Part shown: positions 10,501 through 18,159 of the stretch, one piece after another
Position numbering within the stretch: the first letter of the stretch is position 1
Layout of the letters: each line of letters begins with the position of its first letter
Assembly: GCA_964565715.1 (NCBI GenBank)
Contig: CAZMGG010000016.1
Span: forward strand, 1 to 61,692
Direction of reading: 5' to 3'
DNA: 61,692 bases
DNA from: CAZMGG01 sp964565715
GTDB taxonomy: Bacteria; Planctomycetota; UBA1135; UBA2386
The notes under the pieces: generated by a model
Told to the model about the DNA's origin: nothing
Database searches by the model: none
The model's input: only the letters and a program-made list of their open reading frames with translations
Translations under genes and position numbers: made by a program

Positions 10501-13500
10501 CCCAGCTGCGTCCCTTGCGGCCCGGCCGGTTGGCGATACCGCGTCTCCTCGCGGGTCGGCCCGGCCCGTTGGCGTTTCTGCCAGCAACCGCAAGAACGGG
10601 CCGACAAATGAGAACACCCACATCACCCTGCGGGGCGGCCGCATGCACAACCTGCAGGCCATCGACGCCGACATCCCGCTGGGCCAGTTCACGGTGATCA
10701 CCGGGCCGTCGGGGTCGGGCAAGTCGAGCCTCGCCTTCGACACCCTGTTCCGCGAGGGCCAGCGGCGCTTCCTGGAGTCGATGTCGACCTACGCCCGGCG
10801 CTTCCTCGGCCGGATGGACCGGGCGCCGGTGGACGTGCTGGAAGGGCTCGGCCCGGCCATCGCCATCGACCAGAAGCAGGCCACCCGCAGCCCGCGCAGC
10901 ACCGTCGGCACCACCACCGAGATCCAGGACTACCTGCGGCTGCTCTACGCGCGCATCGGTCGCGCCCATTGCCCGACCCACGGCCAGGAACTGGTGGCGT
11001 GGTCGCCGAGCCGGATCGCCGAGCACCTGTCCGGGCGCTGGGGCAAGCAGCGCGGCTACCTGCTGGCGCCCGTGCCGGTGCCCGAGGCGGTGCGGGGCAG
11101 CAAGGCGAAGGCGGGGCTGTGGCTCGACGCGCTGCGCGACGAGTGGCGCAAGGCGGGCTTCGCGCGGGCGCTGCGGGACGGCGAGGAGCTGCGGCTCGAC
11201 GAGGCGTGGCCGAAGGGCGCGCCCGACGAGCTGTTCCTGGTGATCGACCGGGTCACGTTCGACGACCGCAACCGGCTGGCGGATTCCGCCGAGCAGGCCT
11301 CGCGGCTGGCGCAGGCGCACGGACCGGCGCTGGTGGTGGCGCAGCGGGCGGACTCCGGCGAACGGCTGCGCTTCCCGGCGACGCGGAGCTGCCCGGATTG
11401 CGGCTTCGAGCTGCCCGAGCAGCCGCATCCGCGGCTGTTCAGCTTCAACCACCACAGCGGCGCCTGCGGCACCTGCGTCGGGCTCGGCGAGGTCGTGCTC
11501 TGCGATCCAGAGTTGTTGGTGAACCGTCCGGACCGGCCGTTGTTCGACGGCGCCATCCAGCAGCGCGGCGCGGCGTTCTCGTTCCTGACCGGCAGCAACG
11601 GCTACTACCACGAGGTGGCGAAGGTGATGGCTCTGCGGCACCGGATCGACCTGGACCGGCCGTGGCGGGCGCAGCCGGCGGGGGCGCGGGAGAAGCTGCT
11701 GCGGGGCACCGGCGAGGAGCGCTACGAGGTGGTGTTCCAGCAGAAGGAGAAGGGCCGGGCGCGGACGTGGCGGATGGCGGTGCCGTGGAAGGGGCTGGCG
11801 CGGCAGGTGGAGGAGTGGTTCCACGGCCGCGATGCCGAGCACGGCGGCGACGAGAAGTTCCGGGCGGTGATGCGGGTGCAGCGGTGTCCGGACTGCGCGG
11901 GCGAACGGCTGCAGCCGGGCCAGCGGCAGGTGCGGGTGGGCGGGCTGCGGCTGCCGGAGCTGACGGCGATGACGGTGGACGCGGCGGATGCGGCGGTGCG
12001 CGGCCTGGGGCTCGACGCGACCGAGGCGCAGATCGCCCGGGACGTGCTGCGGGAGCTGCACAACCGGCTGGGCTTCCTGCGCAACGTCGGGCTCGGCTAC
12101 CTGACGCTGGACCGGTCGGCGGCGACGTTGTCCGGCGGCGAGGCGCAGCGGATCCGGCTGGCGACGCAGCTGGGCAACCAACTGGTGGGCGTGCTGTACG
12201 TGCTGGACGAGCCGACCGTGGGGCTGCATCCGCGGGACACCGAGCGGCTGCTGCGGACGCTGGGCGATCTGCGCGATCTGGGCAACACGGTGGTGGCGGT
12301 GGAACACGATCCGCAGGTGATCCGGGCCGCCGATCACGTGCTGGACATGGGGCCGGGGGCGGGCCGGCACGGCGGGCGGGTGACGGCGGCAGGCGCGCCG
12401 GCGGTGGTGGCCCGGGGCGACAGCCTGACCGGGCGCTGGCTGCGCGGCGAGGCCAGGGTGGAGCCGCCGGCGGAACCGCGGCGGGCGCGGGGCCGGGTGC
12501 GGCTGCGGGAGGTGCGGCAGCACAACCTGCAGGGCCTCGACGTGGCGTTCCCGCTCGGCGTGCTGACGGCGGTGACCGGGGTCTCGGGCTCCGGCAAGTC
12601 GTCGCTGGTGATCGACGCGCTGGTGCCGGCGCTGCAGGCGGGCACGGCGCGGCTGGAATGGGACGAGGAACGGCCGCCGCGGCACCAGCTGGTGGTGGTG
12701 GACCAGGCGCCGCTCGGTACGACGCCGTCGAGCAACCCGGCGACCTACACGGGGATCCTGGATCCGATCCGCAAGCTCTACGCGCAGACGCCGCAGGCGC
12801 GGCAGAAGGGCTTCAAGCCGGGGCGGTTCTCGTTCAACGTGCAGGCCGGGCGGTGTGCGGCGTGCGAGGGCAAGGGCCAGATCCAGGTGGAGATGCACTT
12901 CCTGGCCGACGTGTGGGTGACCTGCGAGGTGTGCAAGGGCCGGCGCTACAACGCGGAGACGCTGACGGTGCACTACCGCGGTCGATCGATCGCCGATGTG
13001 CTGGCGATGGAGGTCGACGAGGCGCTGGCGTTCTTCGGCAACCACACTGCCATCGCCCGGCCGCTGCAGCTGCTGCACGACGTCGGGCTGGGGTATCTGC
13101 AGCTCGGCCAGTCGGCGACGACCTTCTCCGGCGGCGAGGCCCAGCGGATCAAGCTGGTGGCGCAGCTGTCGGCGCGGCCGCGGGAGCACACGATCTACGT
13201 GATGGACGAGCCGACCACGGGGCTGCACATGGACGACGTGGCGAAGCTGCTGGCGGTGCTGCAGCGGTTCCTCGACCGCGGCGACTCGGTGATCGTGATC
13301 GAACACAACCTGGACGTGATCCGCTGCGCCGACCACGTGATCGAGCTGGGGCCCGAGGCCGGCGCCGGCGGCGGCCGGATCGTCGCCGAGGGCCCGCCGG
13401 CGGCGGTCGCCGCGGCGGGCACCGCCACCGGCCGCTTCCATGCCGGGGTGCACGGCCGCGGGGCCGGCGTCCGGGCCGGACGCGCGCGGCGGCCGCGGGC

Positions 13501-13525
13501 CGGCCGGCAGAAGGAGGCCACCTGA
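7562..13525 (+). CDS. uvrA: Double-length excinuclease subunit UvrA (two UvrA units in one chain)
   Basis: About 1987 residues, twice the usual UvrA length. Two complete UvrA units are joined head to tail, giving four ABC ATPase modules. Walker A motifs lie near residues 35, 668, 1047 and 1673. ABC signatures (LSGGESQR, LSGGEAQR, LSGGEAQR, FSGGEAQR) lie near 517, 857, 1523 and 1855. Each unit carries a CxxC-x19-CxxC zinc finger (near 765 and 1765). A Pro/Ser/Arg-rich linker at about 963-1016 repeats ARPVG. UvrA finds DNA lesions in nucleotide excision repair. Bases 7732-7741 are N and about 39 codons after them look foreign, so residues 57-98 are unreliable. The ATG at 7562 is chosen because homology starts there; no Shine-Dalgarno sequence is seen. 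Confidence 0.9.
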   Translation: MPRETSHVVVKGAREHNLKGVDLSFPRDALTTFTGVSGSGKSSLAFHTIYQEGQRRXXXXVVPNHLCVLGADNAWWLDVLENGPSSPFARCFDVDWSPPKVDLVEGLSPTVSIDQKTTSHSARSTVGTLTEVMDFLRLLWSRLGEPACAECGAKVEAWSPDRIVQAILDDHAGAAAMVLAPVVRERKGEYRKELNDWRSSGFVRARIDGVVRRLDEDVKLHRYRYHTIELVIDRLTIGPDGRSRLAEAVEQAVGLGEGLCGLLLGDDRHRLFSTARSCPNGHGSLPEMEPRLFSFNSPLGACPHCDGLGEVHGFRADLLLADGSKSLRDGALHGFNAEGRLVYSRLGLDHLALVGKAYGFDLDTPWNELTRAQQDVVLHGSGERTFDFAWQKGGAVFRTEGKDRIAFPGVLRHLQQAYRPSRARHLDRFRASAPCPECHGGRLSAAARAVTFQGLAITHVLALPVNEALAWCRAVQLTGNAAVIGQPILQEIERRLTFLDHVGLGYVTLERRARTLSGGESQRIRLAAQVGAGLRGILYVLDEPSIGLHSRDQERLLQTLGALRDRGNTVVVVEHDEDTMRRSDFLVDIGPGAGAAGGEVVAAGPPDEVARSSQSVTGRYLRGELRIPVPATRRDHAASWLEIKGAAHHNLRGIDVRIPLGRLTAITGVSGSGKSTLVHHVLKPALRRRLQDDPSAPLRCRSLRGGESLDKLVEIDQAPIGRTPRSNAATYTGVWDHVRDLFALLPESRLREYKKGRFSFNVEGGRCEACQGAGVQTLEMNFLAPVEVVCDECQGRRFHPETLQVRFKDRSVHDILEMTIDEAAALFADLPKIARGLTTLQDVGLGYLHLGQPSTTLSGGEAQRVKLATELQRPATGNTLYILDEPTTGLHFADVQKLLECLQALVDAGNTVLVIEHNLDVVKCADWLIDLGPEGGAAGGTIVATGTPEQIAATPASHTGRSLQPMLAASPPASLRGSDRPAASLAARPVGDTASPRGSARPVGVSASNRKNGPTNENTHITLRGGRMHNLQAIDADIPLGQFTVITGPSGSGKSSLAFDTLFREGQRRFLESMSTYARRFLGRMDRAPVDVLEGLGPAIAIDQKQATRSPRSTVGTTTEIQDYLRLLYARIGRAHCPTHGQELVAWSPSRIAEHLSGRWGKQRGYLLAPVPVPEAVRGSKAKAGLWLDALRDEWRKAGFARALRDGEELRLDEAWPKGAPDELFLVIDRVTFDDRNRLADSAEQASRLAQAHGPALVVAQRADSGERLRFPATRSCPDCGFELPEQPHPRLFSFNHHSGACGTCVGLGEVVLCDPELLVNRPDRPLFDGAIQQRGAAFSFLTGSNGYYHEVAKVMALRHRIDLDRPWRAQPAGAREKLLRGTGEERYEVVFQQKEKGRARTWRMAVPWKGLARQVEEWFHGRDAEHGGDEKFRAVMRVQRCPDCAGERLQPGQRQVRVGGLRLPELTAMTVDAADAAVRGLGLDATEAQIARDVLRELHNRLGFLRNVGLGYLTLDRSAATLSGGEAQRIRLATQLGNQLVGVLYVLDEPTVGLHPRDTERLLRTLGDLRDLGNTVVAVEHDPQVIRAADHVLDMGPGAGRHGGRVTAAGAPAVVARGDSLTGRWLRGEARVEPPAEPRRARGRVRLREVRQHNLQGLDVAFPLGVLTAVTGVSGSGKSSLVIDALVPALQAGTARLEWDEERPPRHQLVVVDQAPLGTTPSSNPATYTGILDPIRKLYAQTPQARQKGFKPGRFSFNVQAGRCAACEGKGQIQVEMHFLADVWVTCEVCKGRRYNAETLTVHYRGRSIADVLAMEVDEALAFFGNHTAIARPLQLLHDVGLGYLQLGQSATTFSGGEAQRIKLVAQLSARPREHTIYVMDEPTTGLHMDDVAKLLAVLQRFLDRGDSVIVIEHNLDVIRCADHVIELGPEAGAGGGRIVAEGPPAAVAAAGTATGRFHAGVHGRGAGVRAGRARRPRAGRQKEAT
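7732..7741. other. Assembly gap (ten N)
   Basis: Ten consecutive N in the first Walker A region of uvrA, just after SLAFHTIYQEGQRR. UvrA proteins normally continue here with a conserved stretch of about 20 residues that is absent. The gap length is probably arbitrary. The frame stays open across it, either by chance or by the scaffolder's choice. Confidence 0.98.
7742..7858 (+). other. Misplaced fragment resembling maltooligosyl-trehalose synthase (TreY)
   Basis: The 39 codons after the N run read VVPNHL, DNAWWLDVLENGPSS and FDVDWSPPK. These match a conserved region of TreY (VPNHMA, WWxDVLExGxxS, FDIDWxPP), a GH13 enzyme of trehalose synthesis, and not UvrA. UvrA homology resumes at VDLVEGLSP. 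The fragment most likely reached this place through a scaffolding or assembly error, with the short PPK/KPK similarity at the join. It should not be read as a domain of UvrA. Confidence 0.75.
13511..13517 (+). promoter_or_regulatory. Strong ribosome binding site AAGGAGG before the XPB-type helicase
   Basis: AAGGAGG sits 7 bases before the ATG at 13525 and inside the 3' end of uvrA. It decides the helicase start and suggests the helicase has its own strong initiation despite the 1-base overlap with uvrA. Confidence 0.8.
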
Positions 13526-15222
13526 TGCACGAGCCGCCCCTGGTGGTGCAGCAGGACCGCACGGTCCTGCTCGAGGTCCAGCACCCGGACTACGAGGCGG
13601 CGCGCGACCGCCTGCAGCGCTTCGCCGAGCTGGAGAAGTCGCCGGAGTTCGTCCACTTCTACCGGCTGACGCCGGTCAGCATCTGGAACGCGGCGGCGCT
13701 GGGCGAGGACATCGACGAGCTGCTGGACTGGCTGCTGCGCAACGCGCGGTTCCCGGTGGCGCCGCAGGTGGTGCAGCAGGTGCGGGAATGGCACCGCCGC
13801 TACGGGCTGCTGCGGCTGCGGGCCGCGCCGGGCGACCGGCTGCGGCTGGAGTCCGACGACGAGGCCGTGCTGCAGAAGCTGGTGGAGCACGCCCAGCTGG
13901 CGCCGCTGGTGGCCGAAGGCGACGACGGCGGCTGGACCATCGCCGCCGACGACCGCGGCACGGTGAAGCAGATCCTGGCCAAGCTTGGCTATCCGGTGGA
14001 CGACCGGGCCGGCTATCGCACCGGCGGCCGGCTGGCGTTCGGCTGGCGCGACAGCACGCTGGGCGGGCGGCCGTTCGCGCTGCGGCCCTACCAGGGCCGG
14101 GCCGCGGAGTCGTTCTGGGCCGCGGGCAGCGAGGCCGGCGGCTGCGGCGTGGTGGTGCTGCCGTGCGGCGCCGGCAAGACCGTGGTGGGCATCGCCGCCA
14201 TGCAGCTGGTGCAGGCCAACACGCTGGTGCTCACCACCAACACCGTCGCCGTGCGGCAGTGGATCCGCGAGGTGCTGGACAAGACCGATCTCACCGCCGA
14301 GCAGGTCGGCGAGTACACCGGCGACCAGAAGGCGATCCGGCCGGTGACCGTGGCCACCTACCAGATCCTGACCTGGCGGCGGCAGAAGCTGGAGGCCTTC
14401 GAACACCTCGACCTGTTCGACAAGGGCGACTGGGGGCTGATCGTGTACGACGAGGTGCATCTCCTGCCGGCGCCGGTGTTCCGCGCCACCGCCGGCATCC
14501 AGGCCCGCCGGCGGCTGGGCCTGACCGCGACGCTGGTGCGGGAGGACGGCCGCCAGGACGAGGTGTTCTCGCTGATCGGGCCCAAGCGCTACGAGGTGCC
14601 GTGGAAGCAGCTCGAACGGCTGGGCTTCCTGGCCGAGGCGCGCTGCCACGAGGTGCGGGTGGCGATGGGCGAGGGCCGGCAGCAGGAGTACCAGGCCGCC
14701 GGCGCCCGCCAGCAGTTCCGCATCGCCAGCGAGAACGAGCGCAAGGTCGACACCGTCGGCAGCCTGCTGCAGCTCCACCAGGGCGACCGCGTGCTGATCA
14801 TCGGCCAGTTCCTCGACCAGCTCCGGCAGATCGCCACGGTGTTCCGGCTGCCCTTGATCACCGGCGCGACGCCGACCGCCGAGCGCGAGCAGCTCTACGG
14901 GGCGTTCCGGCGCGGCGAGATCCGTTCGCTGGTGGTGAGCAAGGTCGGCAACTTCGCCGTCGACCTGCCCGACGCCAACGTCGCCATCCAGGTGTCGGGC
15001 ACCTTCGGCAGCCGGCAGGAGGAGGCGCAGCGGCTGGGCCGCATCCTGCGGCCGAAGGCCGACGGCGGCGCCGCCGCGTTCTACGCGGTGGTCAGCGACG
15101 GCACCCGCGAGCAGGAGTTCGCCCGCCGCCGGCAGCTGTTCCTGACCGAGCAGGGCTACAGCTACGCGATCGTCGGCCTCCAGGACCTGCTCGGCGAGCC
15201 GCGACGGGAGGAACGGGCGTGA
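13525..15222 (+). CDS. XPB/Rad25-type superfamily 2 DNA helicase
   Basis: 565 residues. An N-terminal region (about 1-180) precedes an SF2 helicase core with Walker A PCGAGKT (K near residue 218), DEVH box near 309-312, the motif III region LGLTATLVREDG, and a C-terminal RecA domain ending with SGTFGSRQEEAQRLGRILR (motif VI). XPB opens DNA around lesions in archaeal and eukaryotic repair and transcription; bacterial homologues occur sporadically, for example in mycobacteria. ATG overlaps the TGA of uvrA by one base. The next gene encodes an XPB-associated domain protein, and the context argues for a role in excision repair. Confidence 0.9.
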   Translation: MHEPPLVVQQDRTVLLEVQHPDYEAARDRLQRFAELEKSPEFVHFYRLTPVSIWNAAALGEDIDELLDWLLRNARFPVAPQVVQQVREWHRRYGLLRLRAAPGDRLRLESDDEAVLQKLVEHAQLAPLVAEGDDGGWTIAADDRGTVKQILAKLGYPVDDRAGYRTGGRLAFGWRDSTLGGRPFALRPYQGRAAESFWAAGSEAGGCGVVVLPCGAGKTVVGIAAMQLVQANTLVLTTNTVAVRQWIREVLDKTDLTAEQVGEYTGDQKAIRPVTVATYQILTWRRQKLEAFEHLDLFDKGDWGLIVYDEVHLLPAPVFRATAGIQARRRLGLTATLVREDGRQDEVFSLIGPKRYEVPWKQLERLGFLAEARCHEVRVAMGEGRQQEYQAAGARQQFRIASENERKVDTVGSLLQLHQGDRVLIIGQFLDQLRQIATVFRLPLITGATPTAEREQLYGAFRRGEIRSLVVSKVGNFAVDLPDANVAIQVSGTFGSRQEEAQRLGRILRPKADGGAAAFYAVVSDGTREQEFARRRQLFLTEQGYSYAIVGLQDLLGEPRREERA

Positions 15223-17048
15223 GCCGCATCAGCCTGCGGACGCTGCTGACCGGCGCCGGCGCCGGGCTGCTGCCCGACGCCGCCGCGGTCTGGTGCGAGG
15301 GCAGGACCGGCGGCCGGCCGGAGCAGGTGCTGGCGGCCTGCACCGCGGCCATGGAGGCCGAGGAGGCGGTGCTGGCCCGGCTGCAGGGACTGCCGGGCAA
15401 GCTGCAGGACCTGCTGGAGACGTTCCTGAAGGAACCCGGCGCGGTCCGCACGGTGCAGGAGCTGTTCCAGAGCATCGGCCGCAACTTCAAGTCGCGGTTC
15501 GACCTGGAGGCGTCGCTGGCGGCGCTGCAGCGCGAGGGCCTGCTGTTCCCAGCCAAGGACAAGCGCTGGGCCTCGTTCGACAGTCCCTGCTGGGCGGTGC
15601 CCGGCGAGCTGGCCGACACCGTGCTCGGCTACCGCCGGCGCCAGGAGAGCTCGCTGAAGGACACGCTGACCCTGCAGGGCTTCCTGGAGGCGCGCTACTT
15701 CCGCGACCGCGATCCGGAGGAGGCCCGCAAGGCCGCCGACCACGCCCGCAAGATCTACAAGCTCTACCTGATGGAGGGGTCGATCGACGGGCGGGCGCAG
15801 AAGCTGCCGAAGCCGGTGCGCGCCGCCGTCGACCTGGCCCTGGTGCGGCACGGCGGCATCGTCGCCTGGGAGGAGCTGCAGAAGGAACTCGGCGACGACA
15901 ACGCGCCAGACCTCGCCCTGCTGAAGAAGTGCCTGGAGGAGGCGATGCTCGGCACCGCCTGTCCGGTGGAGCTGGCCCGCTTCGGCCTGCAGCCCCTGCC
16001 GAAGGCGCTGATCGTGTTCCACGAGGTGGCCCTGCACCTGGTCCGCCGCTACGGCGAGGCGAACCCGCCGGAGCCCACCGAGATCCTGAGCTGCGGCGTC
16101 AACTTCGCCACCAACGTCGCCCGCTTCCTCAAGGAACTCGGCCGCAGCAAGGTGCAGTTCACCGTCGACGGCGCCCTGTTCAAGGCCTCGCAGAAGCGCA
16201 TCGCCGGCCTGCTGCTGCCGGTGCCCGGCGCCGTGCTGGGTCCCGAGGAGCAGCTCGAGCTGACCTACCGGTTCTGCCTCGGCCGGCGCCTGATCGACCG
16301 CCGCGGCGAACGCGTGCTCGGCGCCACTGCCGCCGGCCACTCCTTCGAGCGCGCCGACCTCGGCGAGCAGATCAAGACCGCGCTCAGCCATGCCGTCGAG
16401 GACCGCTCGCTGCCCGGCGAGGCCTTCCACCAGGCGCGGCTGCGTCGCGTGTTCCTGCGCCTGCTGCGCCGGGCCGAGCCGGACACCTGGCAGGAGCTGC
16501 AGCTGCTGCCGTTCCTGGCCCGCAACACCTACCTGAGCCAGCTCGACACGCAGCAGGCCGAGGGCTACTTCGCCGGCCGCTTCCAGGGCGGCGCCTACGT
16601 GCCCACCGAGAACCTGCAGCAGCTCGTCTGGCACCTGGTCGGCTGGATCAAGAAGCGCCTGTTCCCGCTCGGCATCGTCGACCTCGGCCTGCGCGATGGC
16701 CGGCCGGTGGCGATGCGCCTGTCGCGTCTGGGCGGCGAGCTGCTGGAGGCCGAGCCCGCCGGCCGCGTCGGCGGCGTCCGCGCCCAGGTGATCGTCAATC
16801 CCGACTACGAGGTGCTGGTCTACCCCGGTGACGACGTGCACGAGGTGGTGCACGCGCTCGACCGCTTCGCCCGCCGGCTGAAGAGCGACCACGTCTTCCA
16901 GTTCAAGCTGGAGAAGGAGACCGTGCAGGCCGGCGTCCGCGACGGCATGAGCGTGGCCGAGATCCTCCGCGAGCTGGCCGATCGGTCGCGCACGCCGCTG
17001 CCGCAGAACGTGGTCTACAGCCTCGAGGAGTGGGGAGGCGAGCGATGA
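15219..17048 (+). CDS. XPB-associated protein with helicase C-terminal-like domain (Helicase_C_3 type)
   Basis: 609 residues, GTG start overlapping the helicase stop as GTGA. The C-terminal part (about 530-609: VIVNPDYEVLVYP, FARRLKSDHVFQFKLEK, LPQNVVYSLEEW) matches the helicase-conserved C-terminal/XPB-N-like domain found next to XPB helicases in bacteria. The upstream half is helical and partly winged-helix-like. No ATPase motif is present. It is probably a regulatory or DNA-binding partner of the adjacent helicase, playing a part analogous to archaeal Bax1, though homology to Bax1 itself is not shown here. The domain call is fairly confident; the function is inferred from context. Confidence 0.75.
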   Translation: MSRISLRTLLTGAGAGLLPDAAAVWCEGRTGGRPEQVLAACTAAMEAEEAVLARLQGLPGKLQDLLETFLKEPGAVRTVQELFQSIGRNFKSRFDLEASLAALQREGLLFPAKDKRWASFDSPCWAVPGELADTVLGYRRRQESSLKDTLTLQGFLEARYFRDRDPEEARKAADHARKIYKLYLMEGSIDGRAQKLPKPVRAAVDLALVRHGGIVAWEELQKELGDDNAPDLALLKKCLEEAMLGTACPVELARFGLQPLPKALIVFHEVALHLVRRYGEANPPEPTEILSCGVNFATNVARFLKELGRSKVQFTVDGALFKASQKRIAGLLLPVPGAVLGPEEQLELTYRFCLGRRLIDRRGERVLGATAAGHSFERADLGEQIKTALSHAVEDRSLPGEAFHQARLRRVFLRLLRRAEPDTWQELQLLPFLARNTYLSQLDTQQAEGYFAGRFQGGAYVPTENLQQLVWHLVGWIKKRLFPLGIVDLGLRDGRPVAMRLSRLGGELLEAEPAGRVGGVRAQVIVNPDYEVLVYPGDDVHEVVHALDRFARRLKSDHVFQFKLEKETVQAGVRDGMSVAEILRELADRSRTPLPQNVVYSLEEWGGER

Positions 17049-18100
17049 GCCGGCGCCGGCGGCGCAAGCTGCCGCTCGGCCACCGCCCGGGCAGCATCGC
17101 CGTCGACCCGCAGGCGCCGCGCCCGGTCCTGCGCGCCATCGGCTACGGCCCCGACGGCATCGACGACCGGCCGCTGCAGCGGCCCGCGGACGTGCTGCCC
17201 CTGCTGCGCCGCTGGCCGATGGTCTGGCTCAACGTCGACGGGCTCGGCGACGCCGCGGTGCTGCAGGAACTCGCCGCCCTGTTCCAGATCCACCCGCTGG
17301 CCCTGGAGGACGTGGTCAACACCCACCAGCGGGCCAAGGTCGAGCCCTACGACCATCACGATTTCGTGGTGCTGCGCAATCCCGAGGCCGGCCAGGCGGT
17401 GGAGACCGAGCAGCTCTCCCTGTTCCTCGGCGAGAACCATGTGCTCACCTTCCAGGAACGCGCCGGCGACTGGTTCGACGGCGTGCGGGCACGCCTGCAC
17501 AACCCGCAGGGCCGCCTGCGCGAGCAGGCCAAGGCCGACTACCTCGCCTACGCGCTGCTGGATGCGATCATCGACGCCTACTTCCCGATCCTCGAGCGGC
17601 ACGGCGAGCGCCTCGACCTGCTGGAGGAGAAGGTGCTGGACGGCGGCCGGCAGCCGGACGGCCTGGCGGTGGAACTGCAGCGCCTGCGCCGCGACCTGTT
17701 GACCCTGCGGCGGGCGATCTGGCCGCTGCGCGACGTGGTGAACGGCCTGATGCGCGACGAGTGCCGGCGGATGTCGGCGGGGCTGCGGGTGTACCTGCGC
17801 GACTGCTACGACCACGTGGCGCAGCTGGTGGACCTGGTGGAGACCGACCGCGAAACCGCCGCCAGCCTGATGGAGATGTACCTGTCGGCGGTCAGCAACC
17901 GGATGAACGAGGTGATGAAGGTGCTGACCGTCATCGCCACGATCTTCATCCCGCTGACCTTCGTGGTCGGCGTCTACGGGATGAACTTCGACCACATGCC
18001 GGAGCTGCGGTGGCGCTACGGCTACTTCGTCGTGCTGGGGGCGATGGCGGCGATCGTGCTGGGCATGCTGGCCTGGTTCCGCCGCAAGGGCTGGCTGTAG
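17045..18100 (+). CDS. corA: CorA-family magnesium/divalent cation transporter
   Basis: 351 residues. A large cytosolic alpha/beta and helical domain is followed by two C-terminal membrane helices. The signature GMN lies at about 312-314 at the end of the first helix (YGMNFDHMPEL), which defines the family selectivity filter. It should conduct Mg2+ (or Co2+/Ni2+) across the inner membrane. The ATG at 17045 overlaps the preceding TGA as ATGA. Its place as last gene of a repair operon is unusual; Mg2+ supply to ATP-dependent repair enzymes is only a guess. Confidence 0.92.
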   Translation: MSRRRRRKLPLGHRPGSIAVDPQAPRPVLRAIGYGPDGIDDRPLQRPADVLPLLRRWPMVWLNVDGLGDAAVLQELAALFQIHPLALEDVVNTHQRAKVEPYDHHDFVVLRNPEAGQAVETEQLSLFLGENHVLTFQERAGDWFDGVRARLHNPQGRLREQAKADYLAYALLDAIIDAYFPILERHGERLDLLEEKVLDGGRQPDGLAVELQRLRRDLLTLRRAIWPLRDVVNGLMRDECRRMSAGLRVYLRDCYDHVAQLVDLVETDRETAASLMEMYLSAVSNRMNEVMKVLTVIATIFIPLTFVVGVYGMNFDHMPELRWRYGYFVVLGAMAAIVLGMLAWFRRKGWL

Positions 18101-18159
18101 GGGCTGGCCGGTGCCCGCGGCGCCGGCTAGCTTCCGCGAACCCCTCGGAAGGAGTCGCG

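Noticed and set aside
7577..13453. A minus-strand open frame of nearly 2000 codons opposite uvrA.
   Set aside because: It is the antisense shadow of uvrA, kept open by GC-rich third positions. It has low complexity and no recognisable domain, while the plus strand is clear UvrA.
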